A DNA stretch of 64,000 bases from Unio delphinus (GCA_029339505.1 JAQISU010000345.1:250501-314500); one strand, 5' to 3'; positions 1-7,768 are shown, counted from the first letter of the stretch. Translations and numbers: made by a program. The notes: a model not told the origin generated them from the sequence alone.

Positions 1-1458
1 CCAGTGTTTTTCAGACATGTGTTTACCAATCCAAAGATAACTACACGGATGAAGTCCTTCAGCCATTTCAAATGATACTACACAAGCGAATCCGGTTAAA
101 TCGAAATGTGGCAGTGGTCCATCAATAGCAACACGGGTCATTTCGTGTGTAGGGTGTCCAAATCGTTTGAAATATTTCTTACACTCTCCATACCCAAGAA
201 AACTTCCTGGATAACATGCAATCATATCAACGGAAATAACGGTATCAGCGGTGTATTTTGTGTTCCATAATCCTCCATGGCTGTATTCAAGACAGGACAA
301 TTTGACATCTGATAAGAACTCACTTCGTGTTGGTTTCCACGCGTTTTTCTTTCTAGCAAAATGTGCTGCAATGGATGGTACTGTAAAACAGTTTGCTAAT
401 AATTGATCGTTGTCTTCCCCCAGAGAACTCTGGGGAGAAAACTCACTAGCTAGTTGTTTCATTTGATTATGCAGCTCTTCAGTACGGTATAATTCTCCGT
501 TGGGCCTTACAAACTGATCAAATCTACATTCTTCGTCTGAATTACTATGAAATAGCCACACTGACACAGGATCGTTTTTACTCAAATGGTAAATAGCATC
601 AAATAATTTCTTCTCTGAAAAAAACTCTTCGGTTTCAAACAGATATTTTACGGTTCTATCCCGTGGGAATATTGTTACTGCAGATGACCACGCGTGTGCG
701 TTATGATCAATAATTTCAATGGGAGCTCCCTGTGATTTATATTTCGATTCGTATAATACTTCTCCGGTGATTGTCCTTACCGATATTGGAAATCTCAATG
801 ATGTTTCTAATTTGGCTATATCTTGAATTGTTGCCCCATGCTGTTTCACTGTCAGTTCCCACTCGGTTATTTTTTTTCGTCTTAGATCAGTTAGTTTATT
901 TCCCCGGGACGCATTTGTGAAGTGTTCTATTATTCGTGTTGCTACACAATTGAGCCCTGTCGAATATTTCATGGGTGCTAGTTTTGAAATATCAGGTTTT
1001 TCATTGAGCGGATATATCCCGTAAACAACTACTGTGACAGGATAAGATCTTTCGTAGTAGGGTTTATCAAGTCCAGTCAAAATTCCTGGTTTTGAATCCT
1101 GAGTCACAGTGACAGTTTTTTTGTCCTTAAGAATAGGCTCGTATTTGTCCCTAATGATCCATTTTCCATTATCACGGATAAGGAATTTTATTCGAAAAAA
1201 ATTTCTTTCTTCCCCAAGACGTGAGATTATCACTGCTGCTTTTTCATCATTCATGGTAGCGTCAACAACACCATCAATTCGAAATGTTGACCAACAATGA
1301 GCTGCCCCATCACGCTTGAATTCATTAAAACAGTCTCTGATTTTACTAATCAAGGTTCTATCAAGAATTTTATTCTTTGGTGTATCAGAAACTCTATCAA
1401 GATTGAATTGAACACTTTTCCAAGGCTTAATTTTCGATAATCTCTCGAACTCCTCCAT
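1..1458 (-). CDS. DNA polymerase B-helicase fusion, N-terminal 486 codons (element A, runs off left edge)
   Basis: An uninterrupted minus frame starts at the ATG at 1458 and leaves the window at base 1. It matches the first part of the polymerase-helicase of elements C and D. It has one short EEF(x)RLSKIKP-type N-terminal unit, whereas B and C carry several tandem units. The polymerase motif A region (VDMIACYPGSF, centred near 210-225) is present, with the GECxKYFKRFGHP segment after it. Palm motif C, helicase and HNH lie beyond the edge. The start is supported because the same ATG follows a conserved 24-bp spacer facing the Cys-rich gene in A, B and C. It is probably the replicative polymerase of the element; protein priming is inferred from Polinton relatives only. 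Confidence 0.85.
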   Translation of the reverse strand, partial: MEEFERLSKIKPWKSVQFNLDRVSDTPKNKILDRTLISKIRDCFNEFKRDGAAHCWSTFRIDGVVDATMNDEKAAVIISRLGEERNFFRIKFLIRDNGKWIIRDKYEPILKDKKTVTVTQDSKPGILTGLDKPYYERSYPVTVVVYGIYPLNEKPDISKLAPMKYSTGLNCVATRIIEHFTNASRGNKLTDLRRKKITEWELTVKQHGATIQDIAKLETSLRFPISVRTITGEVLYESKYKSQGAPIEIIDHNAHAWSSAVTIFPRDRTVKYLFETEEFFSEKKLFDAIYHLSKNDPVSVWLFHSNSDEECRFDQFVRPNGELYRTEELHNQMKQLASEFSPQSSLGEDNDQLLANCFTVPSIAAHFARKKNAWKPTRSEFLSDVKLSCLEYSHGGLWNTKYTADTVISVDMIACYPGSFLGYGECKKYFKRFGHPTHEMTRVAIDGPLPHFDLTGFACVVSFEMAEGLHPCSYLWIGKHMSEKHW

Positions 1459-1482
1459 ACTATAATTAAAACAAGCATTTAA
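1459..1482. promoter_or_regulatory. 24-bp divergent spacer between polymerase and Cys-rich genes
   Basis: The spacer separates the polymerase ATG (minus) from the first ATG of the Cys-rich gene (plus). It contains TATAATTAAAACAAGCATTTAA, written here in two parts: TATAATTAAAAC and AAGCATTTAA. Near-identical spacers occur at 14627-14650 and 23805-23828, and a diverged one in D (40609-40650). If the Cys-rich protein really starts at its second Met, the spacer is 42 bp. It is so short that it must hold overlapping divergent promoters or the transcripts must start inside the neighbouring genes. Promoter function is inferred from conservation and position. Confidence 0.45.
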
Positions 1483-1851
1483 ATGAAAGATTTAAGTATA
1501 ATGAATCATTGCAAATGGCTTATGATTGGATCAGTGACACCGTGTAACAAATCATGCAGAAATGAATTCTGTTGGTATCATATGCAAAGCTTTCGTCGTG
1601 GAAGCCTTGGTCCGTTACCCTGTATTCGATGTGGGGTTGGGGTCAGGGGAAAATCGCAATTATGTTTTAGGTGTGGCGGCAAGCGATACAGGGAACTAAA
1701 ACGCTATTATGACAATCGAATAAAAAATGGACAATCAATCAGAAATTATGAACCTGACACTGACAAAGTCAGCGACAAAATCATAAGATCCCCTCAAGAC
1801 TACATTGAAAGATTCTCCAGTGATGTTATTAATGACTTAGACAAACAATAG
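1483..1851 (+). CDS. Cys-rich putative zinc-binding protein (element A)
   Basis: The protein has 122 aa and two Cys clusters, one C-x3-C-x4-C-x2-H (CNKSCRNEFCWYH) and one of two CxxC pairs (CIRC ... CFRC), followed by a basic KRYRELKRYY stretch and an acidic tail. This suggests two zinc sites and possibly nucleic-acid binding. The best start may be the Met at 1501 (MNHCKW), because in element D the upstream ATG is lost while MNHC is kept. It is divergent from the polymerase gene, so an early or regulatory role is plausible. I do not recognise the family by name. Homologues lie at 14228-14626, 23409-23804 and 40282-40608. Confidence 0.7.
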   Translation: MKDLSIMNHCKWLMIGSVTPCNKSCRNEFCWYHMQSFRRGSLGPLPCIRCGVGVRGKSQLCFRCGGKRYRELKRYYDNRIKNGQSIRNYEPDTDKVSDKIIRSPQDYIERFSSDVINDLDKQ

Positions 1852-1888
1852 TTAGTATACAAATGAACCAAGGGAGTTATCTCCCTTA

Positions 1889-2265
1889 GCGGCTGGGTAT
1901 TGTTTTATAAGAAAAGAAATATTTTCTTTGTTTTTTAGTGTTTAAGTCAAATATTCTGTCTCCTTTAAATACCGTGAAACACCATTAATAAGTAATTTAA
2001 GAAAATGAAATAACACCCTGTGGATTGCCGTGTTAGTCACCTTAAATACTTTCTCCCTTAGATTGTGTTAACTTGTTTTATGGGTTATTGCGATTCAGCG
2101 GCTGGGCATTGTTTTGTAAGAAAAGAAATGTTTTCAAACAATTATATTCTTTGCTTTAGTGTTTAATGTAAATATTCTGTCTCATTTAAATACTGTGAAA
2201 CACCATTAATAAGTAATTCAAGAAAATAAAATAGCATACCTTGCGGATTGCTGTATTAATTCCCT
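1889..2265. repeat. Two direct copies of a ~150-bp AT-rich repeat
   Basis: Copies begin near 1889 and 2098, each starting GCGGCTGGGYATTGTTTT and running through TAAATACYGTGAAACACC and ATTAATAAGTAATT to a GCGGATTGC-like end. The period is about 209 bp and the second copy has a small insertion. They fill the non-coding stretch after the Cys-rich gene of element A. No open frame of note lies here, and no counterpart was seen in B, C or D. Function is unknown. Confidence 0.6.
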
Positions 2266-2323
2266 TTATATACCATATGAATATTTACAACATATATATG
2301 TTAAAAAACGTTATTCTTTATAG

Positions 2324-2447
2324 ACGTGAACAGTGGTCTAACGGTATCGTGTTTGGCTTGTAAACCCAGACAATTATTCTTCACATGTTCGCGCCCCATA
2401 GCAGACAAATTGTCTGATGGTGAAAACGGTGGATGTTTTTTTTTTTT
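2324..2447 (+). ncRNA. Candidate RNA polymerase III small RNA, tRNA-like internal promoter (element A)
   Basis: An A-box-like TGGTCTAACGG lies at 2334-2344 and a B-box-like GTTCGCGCCCC at 2387-2397. A CAGACAA/TTGTCTG hairpin follows, and a run of 12 T at 2436-2447 could terminate pol III. The anticodon-like loop CTTGTAA resembles tRNA-Thr(UGU), but the anticodon and T stems pair poorly, so this is not a convincing functional tRNA. The predicted transcript is about 110-120 nt. A diverged copy at the equivalent place and orientation in element D (39306-39420) keeps the A box, B box, hairpin position and T run. Adenovirus VA RNAs are a known precedent for pol III RNAs in related viruses. The alternative is a tRNA-derived SINE remnant. 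Confidence 0.5.
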
Positions 2448-2458
2448 CTATTTAATTG

Positions 2459-2600
2459 AGGGGATGAAGGGCAACCCCTCTGTGTGCATTCACATAAATG
2501 CAAACCCATGCTATCAAATTTACGGTAGCGTGGGTTGTCGGTTTTTGACAACTTACGCAACCATGAATTTGATTTCATGGGTTGCATGTTGAATGTAAAC
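2459..2600 (+). repeat. Inverted-repeat hairpins downstream of the small-RNA locus (element A)
   Basis: Two nested hairpins are visible. One pairs CAACCCATGCTATC with GGTAGCGTGGGTTG using G-U pairs. The other pairs GCAACCATGAA with the later TTTCATGGGTTGC. The same hairpins recur in element D at 39150-39290 on the minus strand, although the surrounding sequence has diverged, so the fold seems maintained. No credible ORF overlaps. They could extend a structured RNA or be a cis-acting DNA site. Confidence 0.55.
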
Positions 2601-2948
2601 ACAAAATGCCCTAAAATAAATACCATCCATGGATGTAATTAGCTCTCCATCACATTTGGGTTACCCCGTATGGTGTTCAAAATGAATTACCGGCCAAAAC
2701 GTGGATGCACATTGGGTAACCCCAGAATGAATTATCGGCTAAAAGAAACGGTCATAGGGTCATATCTCAAAGAGCAAAAACAAAAAAAAAGTTGTCTGAT
2801 ATAAAACAGAAACAGAAAAATGCTCTAACAAAGGAACCCTATGAAAGACACAAAGGCCTAATAAGGGACCCAATGAACCACAACGGCCTATATCAAGGGG
2901 GTCAAATGACTGATAATCGCTCATCATGGTTGATATTTATTTTTGTCT
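2601..2948. other. Non-coding spacer with a short direct repeat (element A)
   Basis: A partial direct repeat is visible (GGGTTACCCC ... GAATTACCGGCCAAAA, then GGGTAACCCC ... GAATTATCGGCTAAAA). The rest is AT-rich with an A run near 2780. I see no supported gene; the small open frame near 2792 has no homologue in the other elements. Confidence 0.4.
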
Positions 2949-3290
2949 GCATTTATATTTATATATACAGAATTAATTTTTAAAAAAGATATTTATATAT
3001 ACAGAATTAATTTTAAAAAAGATATTTATATATACAGACTGAATTTTTAAAAAAGATATTTATATATACAGACTGAATTTTTAAAAAAGATATTTATATA
3101 TACAGACTGAATTTTAAAAAAGATATTTATATATACAGACTGAATTTTTAAAAAAGATATTTATATATACAGACTGAATTTTTAAAAAAGATATTTATAT
3201 ATACAGACTGAATTTTTAAAAAAGATATTTATATATACAGACTGAATTTTTAAAAAAGATATTTATATATACAGACTGAATTTTGAAAAT
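2949..3290. repeat. AT-rich minisatellite, ~34-bp unit, about ten copies
   Basis: The unit is close to GATATTTATATATACAGA followed by CTGAATTTTTAAAAAA. The first two copies have AATTAAT in place of ACTGAAT, and later copies differ by one A or T. The array ends just upstream of the 118-aa gene. Elements B and C have hairpin units elsewhere in this intergenic neighbourhood instead. It is probably a slippage-expanded spacer; a DNA-unwinding or promoter role is only a possibility. Confidence 0.85.
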
Positions 3291-3343
3291 ATTAACAGCT
3301 CTTTTATTTTTGAAAAATGAATTAGAAATATGTATTATCATAT

Positions 3344-3700
3344 ATGAATTCTGAAAATATGAATAGCATCATAGTTGAAATTGCAAAATTGAAAAATCAG
3401 AATATTAAATTGTCAGATGGGTTAAATCCTGATCAAATCAAGTCGGATTTTCAGGATATAGAATACGGAGTTAGCACTAACAAGTATATGTTACCAAAGA
3501 AATATGCACTCATCAAAAAAATTCAAAATTCTATTCGAGACTCTCTTGCATTTTCCAGTGAAGTAGATGTGTTTGTTCCGTTATATACTATCGTGGAAGG
3601 AATACGAAAGGAATTGGGTAACGAATATGAATTGAAAAAGGAAGTTAATTCTAAAATTAGAAACTTACGAGCGTTAATTCAAGAAAATGAACTATTTTGA
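3344..3700 (+). CDS. 118-aa conserved element protein, unknown function (element A)
   Basis: The protein starts MNSENMNSII and is predicted mostly helical, with a charged C-terminal part (YELKKEVNSKIRNLRALI). No catalytic motif, signal peptide or membrane segment is visible. Same-length homologues are at 13321-13677 (B), 22512-22859 (C) and a diverged one at 38437-38793 (D), always between the Cys-rich/HNH genes and the MVNEAL gene on the same strand. Conservation in four copies shows it is a real gene. I do not recognise it. Confidence 0.75.
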   Translation: MNSENMNSIIVEIAKLKNQNIKLSDGLNPDQIKSDFQDIEYGVSTNKYMLPKKYALIKKIQNSIRDSLAFSSEVDVFVPLYTIVEGIRKELGNEYELKKEVNSKIRNLRALIQENELF

Positions 3701-4181
3701 TTGACCGGCCCTCAAAAGATTTTGTCAGACAGTAAAATCTCCTTGAGATTTTCATTTTTTTTTGTCATTTTTTGATTGAATCAGTGAAAATATTTCACAC
3801 TGCGAAAATAAACTTTTAAGAACTTTTCCCTATGTAAAATCGACTACTTGACCCTACGAGGTTTTTTACCAAAAATCGATGAAAAATGACGAAAACAGGC
3901 AAAAATTGATGAAAAATGGCTAAAAATCATCAAAAGTGAGTTTTAACAGCTTTTCCTTATGGAAAATCCCATGTAAAATCGACTACTTGACTGTAAAATC
4001 TCTTTGAGATTACCACCAAAACTGTCAAAAACAGGAAAAATCAATGAATAAAAAATAAAAATATTTCAGAGCAATAAAAAATAAAAATATTTCACAGCAA
4101 TAAAAAATTGGACCGTTAGGGAAGGAATCATCGATGGGAAAAATTGTTTTGCAATTGAAAAATGGTTTCTGATTTCAAATA
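3701..4181. other. AT-rich spacer upstream of the MVNEAL-family gene (element A)
   Basis: The spacer contains repeated short phrases (CATGTAAAATCGACTACTTGAC twice in part, AAAAATCGATGAAAAATG-like three times, AATAAAAATATTTCA twice). It ends with the TTGCAATTGAAAAATGGTTT leader (quoted up to 20 bases) seen before MVNEAL genes. No ORF is supported. The TATA-loop hairpins of B, C and E are not recognisable here. Confidence 0.5.
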
Positions 4182-5180
4182 ATGGTCAATGAAGCATTAA
4201 CGACCCGATTGGCTCGTGAGCGACTAGATGCAATTAAGAAATTTATACCAATTCGTGACTCTGTCAGGAATAAACTGCAACAACGACAGAGTTTACAAAC
4301 TGATTTTGCTTTGGGGTCTGAAGAGCTGTTAAAACCAGTAACCACAGCAGCGAAGGGGGTAGAGCGTGCTTTACTGGGAGATGTTCCCGAGACGGGAAAA
4401 TCTGTCATTGGTGAACTCGAAAAAATAGCAGCGAAAACTGAACAAACAAAACAGGCTGTACAAAAAACAGAATCAAAGAGAACAGTAGATGATTTACGCG
4501 TGAGATTTAACGAGGAAGGGTTAGCAGCAATTGATAAGACTGATCCACCAGAAATTCCTGCGCTTGTTGTTACGACTTATGAAAACAGAAAAAAAATGTT
4601 GAAACCGGAACATCATAAATATGTTAAGAATTTCGCTCATTGGGCTGATATATTTTATAAAATCAAAACTAAAAAAAGTCAAATTAAGACAGATAGTGCA
4701 TCATACATGGAATATATCGATGCGGTGAGTCTAGTGTATAATCAATACGAAGAGTTAAAACAACCAAAATTGCAAAAGCGGCGACAGCAGCCTGCAAAGA
4801 AAATATCTTTCTCTCCTAAAAAACAACTACCACCTGATGATGATGATGATGATGATTATTTACAACAATCGGATTTAGAAAAACTAGATGAAGCAGCTGG
4901 TTATAGCGGAAGTGGATTGCAAAATCCAAGGATTGGAAACTCACAGAGTGAAAACGCTAGCGTTACTTGTCCTGGTAACATTCTCAGTGATATATCACGG
5001 TTAGAAGTCCTCATCGGAGGAAAACGAGCTGGAAATAACTCTCCAGAAATAATTAATGAAGCAGCTGATATCTGTAGACGATTATTTGCCGGTGGTATCA
5101 TGGACATTAATGTATATCGAGAACTCATTGCTGAGTTAGTTGAAAATCACAAAGATGCCCATGGTTATTACAGCGATTGA
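4182..5180 (+). CDS. MVNEAL-family protein, structural-block first gene (element A)
   Basis: The protein has 332 aa. Its N-terminus (MVNEALTTRLARERLDAI, then IRDSVRNKLQQRQ) and C-terminal ~75 residues (ISRLEVLIGGKRAGNNSPEI, then ADICRRLFAGGIMDI) are strongly conserved across A-E. The middle differs almost completely and includes an Asp run (residues ~217-225) and a GYSGSGLQNP segment. The C-terminal part looks like a folded helical domain and the middle a linker. It opens the co-directional structural block, so a capsid-associated or scaffold role is plausible but not shown. Confidence 0.75.
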   Translation: MVNEALTTRLARERLDAIKKFIPIRDSVRNKLQQRQSLQTDFALGSEELLKPVTTAAKGVERALLGDVPETGKSVIGELEKIAAKTEQTKQAVQKTESKRTVDDLRVRFNEEGLAAIDKTDPPEIPALVVTTYENRKKMLKPEHHKYVKNFAHWADIFYKIKTKKSQIKTDSASYMEYIDAVSLVYNQYEELKQPKLQKRRQQPAKKISFSPKKQLPPDDDDDDDYLQQSDLEKLDEAAGYSGSGLQNPRIGNSQSENASVTCPGNILSDISRLEVLIGGKRAGNNSPEIINEAADICRRLFAGGIMDINVYRELIAELVENHKDAHGYYSD

Positions 5181-5214
5181 TCACTAATTAAAAAACTACT
5201 AGTTTTATAACAAG

Positions 5215-5655
5215 ATGATTATACACTACAATCATGATAAACCAACCCTCGTCTATGTAGTTAATTCACGGTATCCAGTTTATAGAGCATACTATGGAGA
5301 TGGTTTAGGTAAAACCATTTTAGGATTCTTTTCAAGAACGGCCCCAAAAGTGATGCCGTTAGCTAAACAACTAGGAATGAAAGCCATTGATGTTATTCGT
5401 GATAAGGGTATTAGTACTGTTGGAGATCTTGCCGGGAAGGCGTTTTCAACTGCGAAGGATAAAATAACATCATTAGTGAGACGAAAAAAGAAACCGTTAC
5501 CGTCTACAGAAGAAATGCCTCCAAGTGTTAGTAAAATTATAAATAACGCAGTAGATGAAAAATTAGCGTCGATGGTAAATCAAGAGGACCAAAATAACAT
5601 GACAGCAAACATGATAGCGGGAAGTGGCTTTAAAAAACCACGTAGAAAGCGCTAG
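5215..5655 (+). CDS. Small basic amphipathic protein, pVI-like candidate (element A)
   Basis: The protein has 146 aa: a short N-terminal part (MIIHYNHDKP) ending near YYGDGLG, an amphipathic helical region with many Ala/Lys (about residues 30-90), a basic stretch (VRRKKKPLP), and a C-terminal IAGSGFKKPRRKR. IAGS-G fits the (M/I/L)xGx-G site pattern known for adenain proteases, so the basic tail could be cut off. Size, charge, position beside the MCP gene and the presence of an adenain-like protease suggest a role like adenovirus protein VI (membrane disruption, protease cofactor). This is inference from layout, not homology. Orthologues occur in B, C, D and E. Confidence 0.65.
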   Translation: MIIHYNHDKPTLVYVVNSRYPVYRAYYGDGLGKTILGFFSRTAPKVMPLAKQLGMKAIDVIRDKGISTVGDLAGKAFSTAKDKITSLVRRKKKPLPSTEEMPPSVSKIINNAVDEKLASMVNQEDQNNMTANMIAGSGFKKPRRKR

Positions 5656-5682
5656 CGTTTTTCACGATGAAATGGAAAATCC

Positions 5683-5709
5683 GATTTAGACTCTGATAAA
5701 TAGAATAAA
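5683..5709 (+). promoter_or_regulatory. Conserved leader before the MCP gene (element A)
   Basis: GATTTAGACTCTGATAAA followed by TAGAATAAA lies immediately before the MCP ATG. The same 27 bp precedes the MCP gene in E (48486-48512), C (20497-20523) and B (11457-11483) with few changes, while spacer sequence just upstream varies. Element D lacks it. A promoter or translation leader is likely; the AATAAA could also end the preceding transcript. Confidence 0.5.
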
Positions 5710-7164
5710 ATGTTCAAAAGGTCACCTGATCCAGCATTTGATATGGATGCCCCAGTGCGTAAAGATGATTCTGTACGCGATTTTCAATTTTATTCTTATC
5801 ACGCAGTACAACCAGATCTCCGATCACGAATTGAACTTCAAGTTCATGATACCAGTAAATACTTTTTGCCTTGTGAAGCGTTTATTGAAGTAGAAGGAGA
5901 ACTTGTAACAAATGATGCCGCAAATAATGATCCTCCATATGACATTAGCCAAACTACCCGAGTTGGTTTTGTCAATAACGGTATCATGGCGTTATTTGAA
6001 AGCGCTAGATATCTCATTGATGGAAAAGAAATTGAATCCATTGACCGTGAAGTTGATGTGGCTACAACAATCATAGGTTTAGCGAGATATTCTGATGATT
6101 ATTCAAGATCAGCGGGTCCATCTATGATGTTTGCAAAGGATATTACTGATAACCCTGAACACAACCAGTATTCTAGAGTCAAGGCAACACTAGTCACTGC
6201 AGTTGATCCAGCACCAGCCGGATATACAAGACCAGCTGGTACTTTTGATGTCATAAATACTATTACTACTTACAATCTAGGATTTGCAACACGCGTAGCA
6301 ACGTTACAAGGACAGCGTCGACAATTTTCATGTGCAATTCCACTGCATCATATATTCGGATTCTATAGAAACGTCCGAAAAGTTATTTATGGAGCTAAAC
6401 ACACAGTAGCGCTTGTACGAAAGGGCACTGATAATGATGCAATATGGCGTGATGCTGGTGTTCCTGATGGTAAAGTCGTTTTAACAAAACTATCATTGTG
6501 GATGCCAGTGTTAACTCCATCAATCACCGAAGAACAACGACTACTATCATTTATGGACCAAGGAGGAAAGTCGTTGTTAAGTTGGTTATCAGTGACCACG
6601 GATATTAAACAAGACAGTGTTGATGGTACATTCACATGGCACCTGGCATCAAAACAAGGGGTTTCAGCTCCACGTCATATATTTATTGCGTTACAGAATG
6701 CTGCGCGAGTTGGTAATCAAGAACGAAGCCATATGATATTTGATCAGTTAGGTGTTAATGAAGTCTCGCTGAGAATAAACGGACAACAGGAACCATCCGA
6801 GGATATACAACTTGATTACGGTCAAAATCATATTGCACGTGTCTATCATAACCTGTTATCATATATGTCACGTGATCTAAATGTGGATACTGGTTTGCAA
6901 ATATCACAATTAGATTTCAAAAGCCTCTATCCGATTTATTACTTTTCTCTGGAACATCTCGATTTGATGAGACAATCTGTCGTTGATATACACTTTAGAG
7001 CCCGTGTATCCCGTCCGACTGCTACAGCAGCAGTTGCTGGGGTATATCCTATCCTTATCCCGAATTATAGAGCGGTTGCTGTCATTCTCAGTGATAAATC
7101 AATGTTACTTGAAGGTGTTGGTGGAAGAATGAGAGTGGTAGATGCCCCAGTAGAAAACATGTAA
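5710..7164 (+). CDS. Major capsid protein, double-jelly-roll type (element A)
   Basis: The protein has 484 aa. The assignment rests on length, the Polinton-MCP-like C-terminal block (LYPIYYFSLEHLDLMRQSVV, then the beta-rich RAVAVILSDKSMLLEG), the position next to the protease and penton genes, and high conservation of the core in five copies. It would form capsomers of an icosahedral shell. Residues ~144-190 form a segment that differs completely among A, C and D/E, while flanks are nearly identical; this is probably a surface loop. The frame is intact. Confidence 0.8.
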   Translation: MFKRSPDPAFDMDAPVRKDDSVRDFQFYSYHAVQPDLRSRIELQVHDTSKYFLPCEAFIEVEGELVTNDAANNDPPYDISQTTRVGFVNNGIMALFESARYLIDGKEIESIDREVDVATTIIGLARYSDDYSRSAGPSMMFAKDITDNPEHNQYSRVKATLVTAVDPAPAGYTRPAGTFDVINTITTYNLGFATRVATLQGQRRQFSCAIPLHHIFGFYRNVRKVIYGAKHTVALVRKGTDNDAIWRDAGVPDGKVVLTKLSLWMPVLTPSITEEQRLLSFMDQGGKSLLSWLSVTTDIKQDSVDGTFTWHLASKQGVSAPRHIFIALQNAARVGNQERSHMIFDQLGVNEVSLRINGQQEPSEDIQLDYGQNHIARVYHNLLSYMSRDLNVDTGLQISQLDFKSLYPIYYFSLEHLDLMRQSVVDIHFRARVSRPTATAAVAGVYPILIPNYRAVAVILSDKSMLLEGVGGRMRVVDAPVENM

Positions 7165-7166
7165 TT

Positions 7167-7208
7167 GAAAATCCGAAGGATTTTTCCATTGAATCGTTTT
7201 ACGATTTA
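7167..7208. repeat. Two mini-palindromes in the MCP/Ala-rich spacer
   Basis: GAAAATCC-GAA-GGATTTTT is followed by GAATCGTTTTACGATTTA. Each has 6-7 bp arms and a 2-4 nt centre. The corresponding spacers of C and E carry different or fewer palindromes. Confidence 0.7.
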
Positions 7209-7228
7209 GAATCAATCTATTATGTATA

Positions 7229-7768
7229 ATGTCATATAGTGTTATTAGTGTTGCGTTAACTCCTGGTCAAATCAAAAAATTGCAATCAGAATCGGCTAAA
7301 AAATGTGGAACCACAATCACGTTGAAACCTAATCAAATGACTGGTGGTGCAAATAAACTATCGCTGACAACTCGTCAGGTGAAACATTTCAATGATGCTT
7401 TCAAGGATAAAAAAGGGGTTTGGATTACTCTCTCTGCGGCTGCTATCAAAAATATGATTAAAACAGGCGGTATATTTCCATTGTTAGCTGCAATACCAGC
7501 ATTGATTGCAGCAGCAGCCCCAGCGGTGGCTAAAGCAGCGGCGTTAGGAGCCGTTGGTACTGCAGCAGGAATGGCCCTTAAGAAGGCAACTGGGAAGGGA
7601 TATAAAAAAAAGAGACGATCCGTTCACGGATTGGGTCTAAGACTACCAGGAACCCCATATTCATGGTACAGCGGAAAGGGTCTAAGACTACCAGGAACCC
7701 CGTATTCATGGTACAGCGGGAGATCCGTTCACGGATCAGGCCTGAGACTACCAGGAACGGTTTATTAA
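7229..7768 (+). CDS. Ala-rich hydrophobic protein with LPGTPYSWYSG repeats (element A)
   Basis: The protein has 179 aa. The N-terminal ~80 residues (VALTPGQIKKLQSESAKKCG ...) are polar. A long Ala/Pro-rich hydrophobic segment follows (IFPLLAAIPALIAAAAPAVA and on to GMALKKATGKGYKKK), and then tandem LRLPGTPYSWYSG units. The hydrophobic block could insert in or disrupt membranes, or act as a core protein like adenoviral pVII/pX. It contains MTGGA, another adenain-like site pattern. An A8 run at the hydrophobic/repeat junction keeps the frame here; C and E have A7. The 3' end overlaps the upstream part of the protease frame. Confidence 0.7.
   Translation: MSYSVISVALTPGQIKKLQSESAKKCGTTITLKPNQMTGGANKLSLTTRQVKHFNDAFKDKKGVWITLSAAAIKNMIKTGGIFPLLAAIPALIAAAAPAVAKAAALGAVGTAAGMALKKATGKGYKKKRRSVHGLGLRLPGTPYSWYSGKGLRLPGTPYSWYSGRSVHGSGLRLPGTVY

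Noticed and set aside
2324..2400. A functional tRNA-Thr(UGU)
   Set aside because: The CTTGTAA loop is right, but the anticodon and T stems have several mismatches in both A and D; a tRNA-like pol III promoter is the safer call.
2326..2592. 88-codon ORF over the small-RNA and hairpin locus
   Set aside because: It runs through the pol III boxes, T run and inverted repeats, and the frame is not kept in the element D homologue.
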